DNA from: CALXOD01 sp964402715
GTDB lineage: Bacteria > Verrucomicrobiota > Lentisphaeria > Victivallales > Victivallaceae
Assembly (NCBI GenBank): GCA_964402715.1
Contig: CAYODJ010000002.1
Location: forward strand, 1-64,000
Reading direction: 5' to 3'
DNA: 64,000 nucleotides
This document shows, in pieces, positions 34,801 to 43,833 of the stretch. The notes under the pieces are model-generated. The model did not search any database. It had not been told where the DNA came from and saw nothing but the letters and a program-made list of their open reading frames with translations. Position 1 is the stretch's first letter, and every line of letters starts with the position of its first letter. The position numbers and the translations under genes are program-made.

Positions 34801-36026
34801 TCATCTGAGCCGGCAGGCCTTGCCGGGGACATCGGAGCAGAGGATCAGCAGCGTCCGCTCGAGGGCGTGCGCGATGGTGCCGTCAGGAGGAATCGGCTCG
34901 CGCGGGAAGTCGTCGAACGCGAGCGGCAGCGTGAGCAGCCGTCTCAGCGCGTCCCGACGCGCCCAGAACATGCTCCCGTGCGGGAATTCGACGATCGGAA
35001 ACTTCCGGATGTCGAGATCGGTGCGGCGCGCGAGCAGCCGTTCGGCCTCGTCGTAATCGCAGCTCCATCCCGTCGCTGGATCCGGGGACATTCCGTCCGG
35101 CGCCGCAGGATAGACGATCTTCGCCTCGCCGCCGAGCAGTTCCAGAATTCCCGCGACCCGTTTCCGCGAACCGAGGAGAGAGGAGAGGCATCCGTTCAGC
35201 CACCCGGACAGGCGGCGGTCGTGGGGGCTTTTTTGCTGTGAACATGACAGATGACGTCATAGCGCAGAAGCCGTTCCCCGAACTGGACTATGAAAGGGGC
35301 GAGATCGCGGCCGCGGTTCGCGACCGTCTCCACGGTGATCGAGGATGACGGAAAGGCCGCCGTGAGACGCCGCTCGGTCTGCAGCCGCACCGTGTCGGAG
35401 GCGACCGAAACGAAGAGATCGAACGCGCACGGAATATTCCCGAGCCGGTTCATGAATGCCTGCAGCATCTCGGGATAGAACAAGTGCAGATGCACCGCGA
35501 TGCGCGGACAGGCGCGGTTTCCGCCGCCTTTCCGGACGGGAAGACTGCTGAGCTCCGTGACGCCGAGCCGGGCGAAGCACTCTTTCCTTGTCTCAATCAG
35601 GCGGTTCGGAGAGAGACTGATCCGGCCGCCGGCGGATCTGCCGCCGCTTCTGAGGCAGTGAAGCAGCGGATTGATTCCTGCGGCCGCGACGTCCGGATGC
35701 GTCTCCAAATACCGCATGGTGTCGAAAAAGATGCAGGGAGAGAGTCCTTCGTGCGCTCCGCGGCGGACAAAGTGCGTGATCGGGTGTGTCACGAGGCGGC
35801 CGATTCCGGAGAGCAGCGGAATCCTCATCCGTCCAAGAGAGTACCAGCGGCTTTTGCGGATCGAGGAGAAGGCTTCGGGATGTTCGCGCCAATACCATTG
35901 CTCGCAGAAGAGATTGCGGCTTCTCAGGAAACGGATGACGAGCAAATCATATACGCATCTGGCAGGTTTGCCTCCTCCTCCGGCCAGAATCCATGCCTCC
36001 ACGCGGCCGATCTTTCCGCAGGTCAC
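34801..36026 (-). pseudogene. RgpF-like (rhamnan synthesis protein F family) surface-polysaccharide protein, frameshifted
   Basis: The 5' part (36026 to about 35235) encodes residues ending VICHVHSKK; reading then shifts and hits a stop at 35196. A single missing A in a six-A tract (T run 35229-35234 on plus) would restore the frame into SPHDRRLSGWLNGC and on to 34801, with FPHGSMFWARRDALRRLL and DGTIAHALERTLL, the conserved C-terminus of RgpF-type proteins. So one gene of about 408 residues is broken by a -1 slip: phase variation, pseudogene or sequencing error. The N-terminal part has the same FDxxxYLExxPDVAAAGINPLLH repeat style as the large glycosyltransferase before it. The GTG start overlaps that gene's stop (GTGA). 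Confidence 0.85.
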
Positions 36027-39000
36027 TTGATTTCTTCGCACTTGGCTTTGGAGATCAGATGATGTTCCAGCACCATTTTTCGAGCGTTTTCCGCGATTTG
36101 CTCGCGCTTTTCCCGGTTCTGAATCAGATCGGCCAGCGCCGCGTACCAGGCTTCAGGGTCGTCGCCGTCGACGACTGCCGCCGTGATGCCGTTTTCGGCC
36201 AGATTGCCGTAGACGATTCGGCTGCAGACGCTCGGCAGTCCGCAGATGCTGTATTCGAGGAATTTCAGTGGGCTTTTGAAGGCATTCATAGGCTTTGTCG
36301 AGGCGAGCGGAGCCACTCCGAGGTTCATCCACTCCGCCACGCTGCGCATCCAGGCGATGAAGGCGTAGTATTCGGTGCGCGGAATCGGGAGCGGAACCCA
36401 GTTTTCATCGCTCTCCTGCCGCGTTCCGCCGATCAGGAAGAACTGCACGGGGAACTCCTTCTTCAGACGGGCGACAACCGGATTGAGCAGCGCGAGATCG
36501 GCGTCGTGGGTTTTCGACCCGAAGTAGACCACATTGACCTCCCGCCGCTCGTTCCGGAGAAGTTCCATGGTTTCGATCTCCAGCGCCGCCTTGGGGCCGT
36601 CCACCCAGGCCCGCCGGTTCAGCGCGTTCGGTTTGAGCGAGACATTCGCGGCGTAGGGCGCAATGGCCTCCTCCAGCTCCGGCACGGAGACGACCACCCC
36701 CGCCGCGTGCCGCATCAGCCGCAGCAGCGGCGGCAGATACAGGACATGCTCCTGAGTCAGCAGCGGATTGTCGTCGAGCTCAAGGTAGAACGGCAGTTTC
36801 AGAATCGTGCACTTCAGCTGAAAGGAGGACATCAGTTCCATCGGAACCGCATCGCGGCAGACGACCAGAGCGTCGTACTGATCGAAAGCGACGTGATCCA
36901 GGGATGTCGCGTCGAGCACATCGACTTTCGCTCCCGTCTCCTCGTACGCTTCCCTCCAGTCAAGAAGACGGACGCAGCTGCTCGCAAAGTATCCGTCCCT
37001 GCTCGGGCGGGGAATCAATCCGAGACGGGAACCCGTCTTCAGCAATTCGCCGAACTGTCTGCCATGGATCGGCCGTTCCGCGAGATCCGGCTGGATGAGT
37101 TCCGAATAAATGTCCATGTACAGCGACGACATCCGTTCTATGGTGTTGTTTTTTCCGAATCCGGACTGCCATCGGGAAATCGCATCGAGTCGTTGCAGAT
37201 AGCCTTGCTTGTCGGATTTGATTTCCATGAACTGCCGGTAGAGTGTCTGAGGATTCTTGTCGCACAGCCAGCCGCCCCGGCATTCGCGTTGCAGCCGTCT
37301 GCCGATGGCGCCGAGATCGAATGCCGCCACCGGCAGGCCGACGCTCCAGCTTTCGGTCAGCGTGTGGCACCACGTCTCGGGCCAGATGGAGAAGATCGCC
37401 GAAATCGTCGGCTTGATTTGCGCGACGTGCGCGGCGAATTGATCGCGTTCGTATCCGCCGTGAACGATGATTGATCTGGCGAATTTTCTGGTCCGCAGCT
37501 CCTGCACCGCCTCCCCGAGAATATGAAACTCCAGCAGGTTCTCCCGGTCGAGCTCCTTCAGTCTCAGAATGACGGCGGCGCCTTTCTCCATGGAAATGTT
37601 GCCGGGCACGAGGATGCGTAGACGTTCACTTCCGGTCGGGAAACGATCCTCCGGAGGAATGAACGCCGCAAAATTCCTTCCGTGGGGGATTACCTTGAAA
37701 TCGTCCGGCCGTCGCCTGAGCTCTGAAAAGTTGTCCAGGAGCAGATCCCGGGCGAAAGACTCCGTCGTGACGAACCTGGCGCAGTAGGGGAACACCATCC
37801 GGTTGAACAGGTTTTTCCACCGCTTCGAGAAATCCTCGGTCAAATCAGGAAGAAAGTACGGATGCTGTTTGCCCAGACCGATATTCCCCCGGTTGTTGGT
37901 GATTCCGTGCGGCCAGAAGGTTCCGTCGCGATCCACGAGTTTCACGCTGGGGCAGACCGTGTAGAAATCGTGGAAGGAGAACACCACCGGAATGGCGAGA
38001 CGTTTTGCCAGCGGGAAAAGGCCTATGCTGTTGAAGCCGATATGGCGGACATGAATCAGTTCGATCCTGTATTCGAGCAGAAATGATTCCAGGAGACGGT
38101 CGTACTCGCCGGAACGATGGGAAAAGAAGTTCACCGGATTCTCCAGACGGAACTCCTTGAGCAGTCTTTCCGAATTTCGGTAATCATACAATTGCAGAAC
38201 CCGTTCCTGACAGAAAAGGAGAAACGGATCGTAGTGTTTCCTGATCGTCTCCATCAGATCGCGGTTGGTCTGGGGAGTGCCGCCGGTGCGTACGCTGATG
38301 ACATAGAGAATGCGCGGTTTGGCCGTGCGGCGGGCGCGCATCCACTGATCAAGCTTGCGCGCTTGTTCGCGGATCGGCAGAAGCGCGGTTTCCAGCAGTC
38401 CCATGTTCAGCCGGGAAAATTCCCGGTAACGTGCATGGAGAATTTCGCGGGCATTCAGAAGCCGTTCATCCTTTTCGGCACCGAACGACTGGGCGTTGAC
38501 GTGATATACCCAGACTGCGGCGGCGATGGTGTGCGTCCAGCCGCTGCGGAACGCCTTCATGCAGAAATCGTTCTCTTCGCCGTACCCGTGGCCGAACGCT
38601 TCCGCGTCAAACGCTCCGATTTCATTCAGAAGCTCACGTTTGATATACATGCAGAATCCGTGTCCTGTATGAACTTCCGGTCCGAAATCGAGGCCGTGCT
38701 GAAAGTGCATGCGGGCAATCTCGGGCAGTGTCCGGTGCGGCGGCGGATTGGTTCCTTTTTCCGGCACGGAGAACGCGCCGGAGTTGTTGGATATCGCGGA
38801 GGCGGTTCCGATGGACGGCGAGCGGTATGCCGCGAGTTTCAACAGCGTCGACCACCGTCGGGGGACGACCGTGTCGCTGTTCAGAATGATGACGTCGCAC
38901 TCGGAAGTCATTTCAAAGCCGCAGTTGACGGTGCGGACAAACCCCATGTTCGATTCATTGCGGTGGATTTCCAGCCGCCCGGAATGATGCTTTCTCAACT

Positions 39001-39793
39001 CGTCGAGCAGTTCGCCGATGCGCGGATCCGGACTGCAGTCGTCGATCAGCAAGATCCGCACCTCCTCCGGCGTGTTCTCAAGAAGAGAAACCACGCAGTC
39101 GATCAGCACGGAATAACCGTTGTAGATCGGAACAACGACCGCAATTCTCGGATCGGCGGCGACTGCGGTCGAATGGGTGAATCCGATGCCGGACGGACAG
39201 TCCGGATCAGGTTCAGGCGCGAGAACCGGCAGTTTCATGTCGCCATCCGGCTTTTCCGCCAGCGGCTGCCTGGATTCGAACCGTCCGCAGAGAATGTAGT
39301 GAACAAGTGGATTTTTTCCGGAACCCAGCACATCGCTGTTGTTGCGCAGGTAAAACCTGACATTGAAATCCGAGGACGGATTTCGCCTTTCCATCCAGCC
39401 GATTGTGCAGAAATGCGCCAGCGGAGAGAACAGAAAATGATTCCTCAGATCCTTGTAGCTGAGCAGATAAAAGATTGGGTCGAACATGCCGCTCCGATGT
39501 ACCGTCAGCATGTCGCGCAGGAGCCTTGCGCACCGCTGCGGGCTGCGGAGAGCGCATTTCAGCAGAGAAAGAAGCAGTCCGGCGAGTCTCCCTATGCGGA
39601 CGAAAAGCTCCGCCTCCCGGAATTGAAACTGAAGATATTCCTGGTGCTTTTGCAGAAGCTGGAGCTGCTGATTTAAGTTGCTGATCTCCAGCTGTCTTGC
39701 GGCGGCCTGACGATCGAGATTTTCCTGAACCATGGCAATCTGTTCAGGCATGAACTGTTCGGTCACAAGCTCTTCTTCTTCCGTATGAATCAT
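36023..39793 (-). CDS. Multi-domain glycosyltransferase (GT2 plus two GT4-like domains)
   Basis: 1256 residues. N-terminal coiled coil (about 15-65), then the repeat segment FDPIFYLLSYKDLRNHFLFS / NPLVHYILCGRFESRQP common to large surface-glycan transferases. A GT2 domain (about 215-460) has AVVVPIYNG, LLIDDCSPD, ILNSDTVVP and the acceptor motif GYGEENDFCMK. Residues about 495-870 and 900-1256 look like two GT4-type modules (GHGRN/PGNISMEKG, then LDDNPLLTQEH and SPLKFLEYSICGLPSV). Probably builds several linkages of one cell-surface polysaccharide on the cytosolic face before Wzm/Wzt export. Substrates unknown. Confidence 0.85.
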   Translation of the reverse strand: MIHTEEEELVTEQFMPEQIAMVQENLDRQAAARQLEISNLNQQLQLLQKHQEYLQFQFREAELFVRIGRLAGLLLSLLKCALRSPQRCARLLRDMLTVHRSGMFDPIFYLLSYKDLRNHFLFSPLAHFCTIGWMERRNPSSDFNVRFYLRNNSDVLGSGKNPLVHYILCGRFESRQPLAEKPDGDMKLPVLAPEPDPDCPSGIGFTHSTAVAADPRIAVVVPIYNGYSVLIDCVVSLLENTPEEVRILLIDDCSPDPRIGELLDELRKHHSGRLEIHRNESNMGFVRTVNCGFEMTSECDVIILNSDTVVPRRWSTLLKLAAYRSPSIGTASAISNNSGAFSVPEKGTNPPPHRTLPEIARMHFQHGLDFGPEVHTGHGFCMYIKRELLNEIGAFDAEAFGHGYGEENDFCMKAFRSGWTHTIAAAVWVYHVNAQSFGAEKDERLLNAREILHARYREFSRLNMGLLETALLPIREQARKLDQWMRARRTAKPRILYVISVRTGGTPQTNRDLMETIRKHYDPFLLFCQERVLQLYDYRNSERLLKEFRLENPVNFFSHRSGEYDRLLESFLLEYRIELIHVRHIGFNSIGLFPLAKRLAIPVVFSFHDFYTVCPSVKLVDRDGTFWPHGITNNRGNIGLGKQHPYFLPDLTEDFSKRWKNLFNRMVFPYCARFVTTESFARDLLLDNFSELRRRPDDFKVIPHGRNFAAFIPPEDRFPTGSERLRILVPGNISMEKGAAVILRLKELDRENLLEFHILGEAVQELRTRKFARSIIVHGGYERDQFAAHVAQIKPTISAIFSIWPETWCHTLTESWSVGLPVAAFDLGAIGRRLQRECRGGWLCDKNPQTLYRQFMEIKSDKQGYLQRLDAISRWQSGFGKNNTIERMSSLYMDIYSELIQPDLAERPIHGRQFGELLKTGSRLGLIPRPSRDGYFASSCVRLLDWREAYEETGAKVDVLDATSLDHVAFDQYDALVVCRDAVPMELMSSFQLKCTILKLPFYLELDDNPLLTQEHVLYLPPLLRLMRHAAGVVVSVPELEEAIAPYAANVSLKPNALNRRAWVDGPKAALEIETMELLRNERREVNVVYFGSKTHDADLALLNPVVARLKKEFPVQFFLIGGTRQESDENWVPLPIPRTEYYAFIAWMRSVAEWMNLGVAPLASTKPMNAFKSPLKFLEYSICGLPSVCSRIVYGNLAENGITAAVVDGDDPEAWYAALADLIQNREKREQIAENARKMVLEHHLISKAKCEEIK

Positions 39794-39849
39794 GATTGGA
39801 TTCGCCTTTTCCGTCGGTTCCGTTCCGCGATTTCCGGCTCTGCGAGACG

Positions 39850-41451
39850 TTATTTTTCCATTCTGGCGTTGTCGCGGTGAAGCTGTCGCATGGTGTTTCT
39901 TAACTTCCGGGGGAGATAAGTGATCAGGCGTCCGATCCGGTAGCTTCCCGAACGCCTGAGCCGGGCGAGCGATTCATCCAGAAGCCGCAATTCGTTCCTC
40001 TGTTTGTCGATGATCGCACGATCCTCCGCAAGCCAGTCATCTCTTTTGGCGATTGCCGTCCGGCATTTCTGGATCATGTCGTCCTGTTTGAGCAGCATGG
40101 TCTTGTGCTTGACCAGCGCGGCGTCACGTTTGTCTATTGCCGCGCGATGTTTAGCTAGGGACGAAGTCAGCTCGTCGACGTGCTGTTTCGTTTTTTCCAG
40201 CGCCCTGTCCCGCCACTCTATCGCCTGACGGCATTTTTCCATCTCATTGCCAAGTTCCTTCAGTTGTGCGGCGTTCTTTCTCAACTCCAGGTTGATCCGT
40301 CTGTTCTTTTCGGTCAGCGAGTATTTTTCTCTGCGGATCCTATCCAAGGCGACATCGCGCTTTGCCACGGCATCGCGGAGCTCCTTCTGCAACTCCGCGG
40401 CTTTCCGGAATCTGTCGCCGCGTTCNNNNNNNNNNNNNNNNNNNNNNNNNNNNNNNNNNNNNNNNNNNNNNNNNNNNNNNNNNNNNNNNNNNNNNNNNNN
40501 NNNNNNNNNNNNNNNNNNNNNNNNNCGGAATCTGTCGCCGCGTTCCTCAAGCGAGCGGACCTTGGCGAGAAGCGCCTCCCGCTCCAGCTTGAAACGCTCT
40601 ATGGCGACATCACGCTTTGCCACGGTCTGCTGAAGGCCGTCCAGCGTTTTCCTTTGGTCTTCCAGCAGAGCATGGTTGCCGGCGCAGCGGAGTTGGAGCT
40701 TCTCATAGAATTCGTCACGGACCTCCAGATGAATCTGTGCGAGGCTCGGCATGATCTTGGATTTCGGTTCGTTCCAAAGTCCGGCCAGAAATGCCGCGAT
40801 TTCCTCATCGGAACAGGGGCGGACTCCGAGACGACCGTCGCGTTCACCGACAATGGAATCGTAATCCACGCGGATGAATTCACGGACGATTTCGTCGCGT
40901 CGCTCCGCCAGAACCTCCGAGCACGGATCCGGATTACCGACGATGCACAGGCTCGAGGGTGCGACATCAAGATTGCAGAGTGCCAGATCCGGACGGAAAC
41001 GCTTCAGACAGAGCACAAGCTTATAGACATCGCCTGTCCAGACGCGGCTCCGGCGTTCGCGTTGCGCCGCGAGTTCATCCGTCGGAACCGTGTCATGAAT
41101 CACTATCAGCGACCGTGTCTCCGCCCAACGTTCGATATGAATGAAATCGTCCAGAGCGGACTCGAACAGATGCATCCCGTCGATGAACGCGAGATCCACG
41201 AAACCGTCGCCGAACACCGATTTCCGCGTTCTGGTCGCGAAGAAGGTTTCGCTGGTTTCCGTGAAAACATCCGTGTTCTTCGAGAGCGCATGCCGGATTT
41301 CCGGCCGGGGATCGACGCCGACCGCTCTGGTCTCCGGTGCCGCCAGGGCGAGCGACTCGCCATACTGCACGCCTATTTCGAGATAACGCGCGGGGCGGAT
41401 CAGACGATGCAGCTCACGCAGCAGAAAGTAATATTCAGGAATCGCCCGCAT
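39850..41451 (-). CDS. Class I SAM methyltransferase with long coiled coil (contains assembly gap)
   Basis: N-terminal domain of Methyltransf_24 type: YLEIGVQYGESLALA, GVDPRPEIR, the DLAFIDGMHLFESALDDF metal/SAM region and IVIHDTVPTDE (residues about 20-115). After about residue 230 comes a long heptad-rich coiled coil (KTLDGLQQTVAKRDVAIERF and similar AKRDxxxxR units to the end). Such chain-length regulators cap polysaccharides and set length with a coiled-coil ruler, like WbdD. 100 N (40426-40525) lie inside the coil; both edges carry the same 20 bases, and removing gap plus one copy (120 bases) keeps the frame. The true coil length is thus unknown. Confidence 0.8.
   Translation of the reverse strand: MRAIPEYYFLLRELHRLIRPARYLEIGVQYGESLALAAPETRAVGVDPRPEIRHALSKNTDVFTETSETFFATRTRKSVFGDGFVDLAFIDGMHLFESALDDFIHIERWAETRSLIVIHDTVPTDELAAQRERRSRVWTGDVYKLVLCLKRFRPDLALCNLDVAPSSLCIVGNPDPCSEVLAERRDEIVREFIRVDYDSIVGERDGRLGVRPCSDEEIAAFLAGLWNEPKSKIMPSLAQIHLEVRDEFYEKLQLRCAGNHALLEDQRKTLDGLQQTVAKRDVAIERFKLEREALLAKVRSLEERGDRFXXXXXXXXXXXXXXXXXXXXXXXXXXXXXXXXXXERGDRFRKAAELQKELRDAVAKRDVALDRIRREKYSLTEKNRRINLELRKNAAQLKELGNEMEKCRQAIEWRDRALEKTKQHVDELTSSLAKHRAAIDKRDAALVKHKTMLLKQDDMIQKCRTAIAKRDDWLAEDRAIIDKQRNELRLLDESLARLRRSGSYRIGRLITYLPRKLRNTMRQLHRDNARMEK
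40426..40525. other. Assembly gap (100 N)
   Basis: Exactly 100 N, a placeholder length. The 20 bases before it (40406-40425) and after it (40526-40545) are identical, so contigs were joined across an overlap or a collapsed coiled-coil repeat. Confidence 0.98.
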
Positions 41452-42808
41452 GACTTACGCCGAATTCTTCGGGATTCATTCGCGCCATTTTGATTTCATG
41501 CATGGGAATGCCGGCCAGGCCGACCGCAATCGAGGAAGCGTGGGATTCGAACAGCAGCGCCTCGTACATCCATTCATGCTGGATGTTTTCCTTCTGCGTG
41601 CCTTCTGCGGCGGATAGCAGTACCGAGTAATGCCCCTTGGGCAGCAGCGGCATGACGAACGTGAAATCCGCCGAGAACATCTCCCCTGCACTGACGGTAA
41701 GCGGATGGTCGAGATAAGTGAGGCAGGTGTTGTCGCCGAACAGCTTCTGTCCGAGTTTGTCGTTAACATAAAATCCGACGATCGGGGAGAAAATATCCTG
41801 TCTGGCCAGGCATTCGACATGGAGTTTCACGATTTCGCCGCCGACGATCCAGTTGACGGGGCGGTTTTTTTCGTCGGTGAAGCAGACATTCTTGATCTTT
41901 ATTCCTCCCGCGCCGAAACTTTTGGCGTCCTCCCGGAACGTGAACACCTCCAGATCGTTGCGGAGATTGGTCCGGTTCAGAAAATCGCACCGCATGTCGC
42001 GCCAGCGGGAGACTCCGCCCGGCACGGGCCGGACGGCGGCCGCGGTTTGTGTTCCGTCGATTCTCTGATTGTCGGCGTAGAGATCCTTCAGGTAGAGCTC
42101 GGCGATGTCCTTCGGATCTCCGCTCGCGTCCAGCCGCCCTTTTTTCAGGTAGATGGCGCGGGAACAGAGACTTTTCACGGAAGCGATGTTATGGCTGACG
42201 AACAGCACGGTGTGATCCTCCATGAAACGGCGGAGGAAGCGCATGCATTTCTGCTGAAACGCAGTATCCCCGACCGAAAGAGCCTCGTCGATGATGAGAA
42301 TGTCGGGCGCGGTCACTATCTGCACCGCGAACGCCAGACGCATCCGCATGCCGCTGGAATAGGTTTTCACCGGCTGGTCGATGAAGTCCCCGATGTCGGC
42401 GAAATCGATGATTTCATCGTATTTTTCCAGAATTGTGCGCCGCTTCAGTCCTATGATCGTTCCGTTGAGGAAGACGTTCTCCCTGCCGGTGAATTCAGGG
42501 TTGAACCCGCTTCCGAGTTCGAGGAGGGCGCCGATTCTTCCGCTGCGCTTCACCTCCCCGCTCGTCGGCTGCAGCGTGCCGGCGATGATCTGGAGCAGCG
42601 TGCTTTTCCCCGCGCCGTTCCGTCCGAGAATTCCGACGCATTCCCCTCTGGCGACTTCAAGCGAAATCTCCCGCAGAGCCCAGAATTCCCTGTAGAATTT
42701 TCTGTGACCCATGCAGAGCGTCTGATAGAGCCGGTGGATCGGTTTCCGGTAGATTTCGTAACATTTCGACACGCGGGACGCCAGCAGAACCGCTTTTTCA
42801 GATGACAT
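41435..42808 (-). CDS. wzt: Polysaccharide ABC exporter ATP-binding protein (Wzt type, with C-terminal carbohydrate-binding domain)
   Basis: 457 residues. ABC domain with Walker A GRNGAGKST, LELGSGFNPEFTGRENVFLN (typical of the polysaccharide/TagH group), signature YSSGMRMRLAFA, Walker B ILIIDEALSVGD and HNIASV H-loop. After residue ~250 a C-terminal extension (about 285-440; FGAGGIKIKNVCFTDEKNRP to HYSVLLSAAEGT) matches the Wzt sugar-binding domain that recognises the capped glycan end. That agrees with a neighbouring methyltransferase providing the cap. Its end overlaps that gene's start by 17 bases and its start overlaps the permease end. Confidence 0.93.
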   Translation of the reverse strand: MSSEKAVLLASRVSKCYEIYRKPIHRLYQTLCMGHRKFYREFWALREISLEVARGECVGILGRNGAGKSTLLQIIAGTLQPTSGEVKRSGRIGALLELGSGFNPEFTGRENVFLNGTIIGLKRRTILEKYDEIIDFADIGDFIDQPVKTYSSGMRMRLAFAVQIVTAPDILIIDEALSVGDTAFQQKCMRFLRRFMEDHTVLFVSHNIASVKSLCSRAIYLKKGRLDASGDPKDIAELYLKDLYADNQRIDGTQTAAAVRPVPGGVSRWRDMRCDFLNRTNLRNDLEVFTFREDAKSFGAGGIKIKNVCFTDEKNRPVNWIVGGEIVKLHVECLARQDIFSPIVGFYVNDKLGQKLFGDNTCLTYLDHPLTVSAGEMFSADFTFVMPLLPKGHYSVLLSAAEGTQKENIQHEWMYEALLFESHASSIAVGLAGIPMHEIKMARMNPEEFGVSHAGDS

Positions 42809-43634
42809 CGGCGAACCCTTTTTTTGTTTTGAGGAACCACGCCAGACCGAGGTGAGCGCACAGGGCGCATACCGCGAGGGTGACGAGCAGCGGCCTCCAG
42901 TCGGGAGTCTGCCCGTACCAGAACACCTTCCTGGTCGTCTCTATCGCATATGCTAGGGGATTGAACCGTACTATGAACCTGAATCCGGCCGGAACCGCGC
43001 TGAGAGGATAGAAGATGGGCGTTATGAAGAACAGGATGCGAATTATGACGGAGACGAACGGCTGCACGTCCCGGATGTAAACCCCGATCGAGGCGATGAA
43101 CAGCCCCGTCCCCATGGACAGCAGCACCACCGCCAGAATCGGCAGCGGCAGCAGAAGCATCGTCCAGCAGACGCCGCGGGTAAGAACCGTCGCCACGAAC
43201 AGCAACAGAAACCATGCCAGTCCGAGCACCGTGCAGGAGATCACGCGGGCGATGGGCAGAATCTCCAGCGGGAACACCACCTTTTTCACATAGTTCTGCT
43301 GTTTTGCGATTTCCCCGCAGCAGGCGCTGAGGCTTTCACCGAAGATGTTGAACGTGGCCAGGCCGCACAGCATGATGATGGCGTAGGCGCCGCGGGAATT
43401 TTCATCGCCACCCCATCGTGACTGAAAGATCACGGTGAAGACAAAAGTGTAGATTCCCAGCATCAGCAGCGGCAGTATGAAGCTCCACATAATTCCGAGG
43501 ATTGAACCTCGGTATTTGGCGTGGATGTCTCTCACGACGAACTGCGTCAGCAAATCCCGGTTCCGGACGACAATCCGAATGCCGAGCAGCGGATCGCAGA
43601 GCGATTTGATTTTTTCAAACGGTGACTGATTCAT
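42798..43634 (-). CDS. wzm: Polysaccharide ABC exporter permease (Wzm type)
   Basis: 278-residue ABC-2 family permease with about six membrane helices: GSILGIMWSFILPLLMLGIY, AYAIIMLCGLATFNIFGE, an amphipathic turn with KKVVFPLEILPIARV, a Leu-rich pair around ATVLTRGVCWTMLLLPLPIL, ILFFITPIFYPLSAVP and a last helix near VTLAVCALCAHLGLAWFL. The KKxxFPxExLP segment is a hallmark of Wzm/TagG. Partner of the adjacent Wzt; moves the finished undecaprenyl-linked polysaccharide across the inner membrane. Confidence 0.93.
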   Translation of the reverse strand: MNQSPFEKIKSLCDPLLGIRIVVRNRDLLTQFVVRDIHAKYRGSILGIMWSFILPLLMLGIYTFVFTVIFQSRWGGDENSRGAYAIIMLCGLATFNIFGESLSACCGEIAKQQNYVKKVVFPLEILPIARVISCTVLGLAWFLLLFVATVLTRGVCWTMLLLPLPILAVVLLSMGTGLFIASIGVYIRDVQPFVSVIIRILFFITPIFYPLSAVPAGFRFIVRFNPLAYAIETTRKVFWYGQTPDWRPLLVTLAVCALCAHLGLAWFLKTKKGFADVI

Positions 43635-43833
43635 GCGTTTCTGCCGTTACCTGCGGGTTGGACAGACGATGCGGGAAAGGCGGCACAAGGGAAAGTTCGT
43701 CATTCAAGGCCGCTTTTTTTTGTAAAGGTTCGTCAGACGCGGATACTTTCTTTGGAGCTGTCACAAACCGCGTGTGCCGACGGACATGTTCCGAGGCGGT
43801 TTCACGGATATCCGTTCCGGTTTTCTTCCTTGG

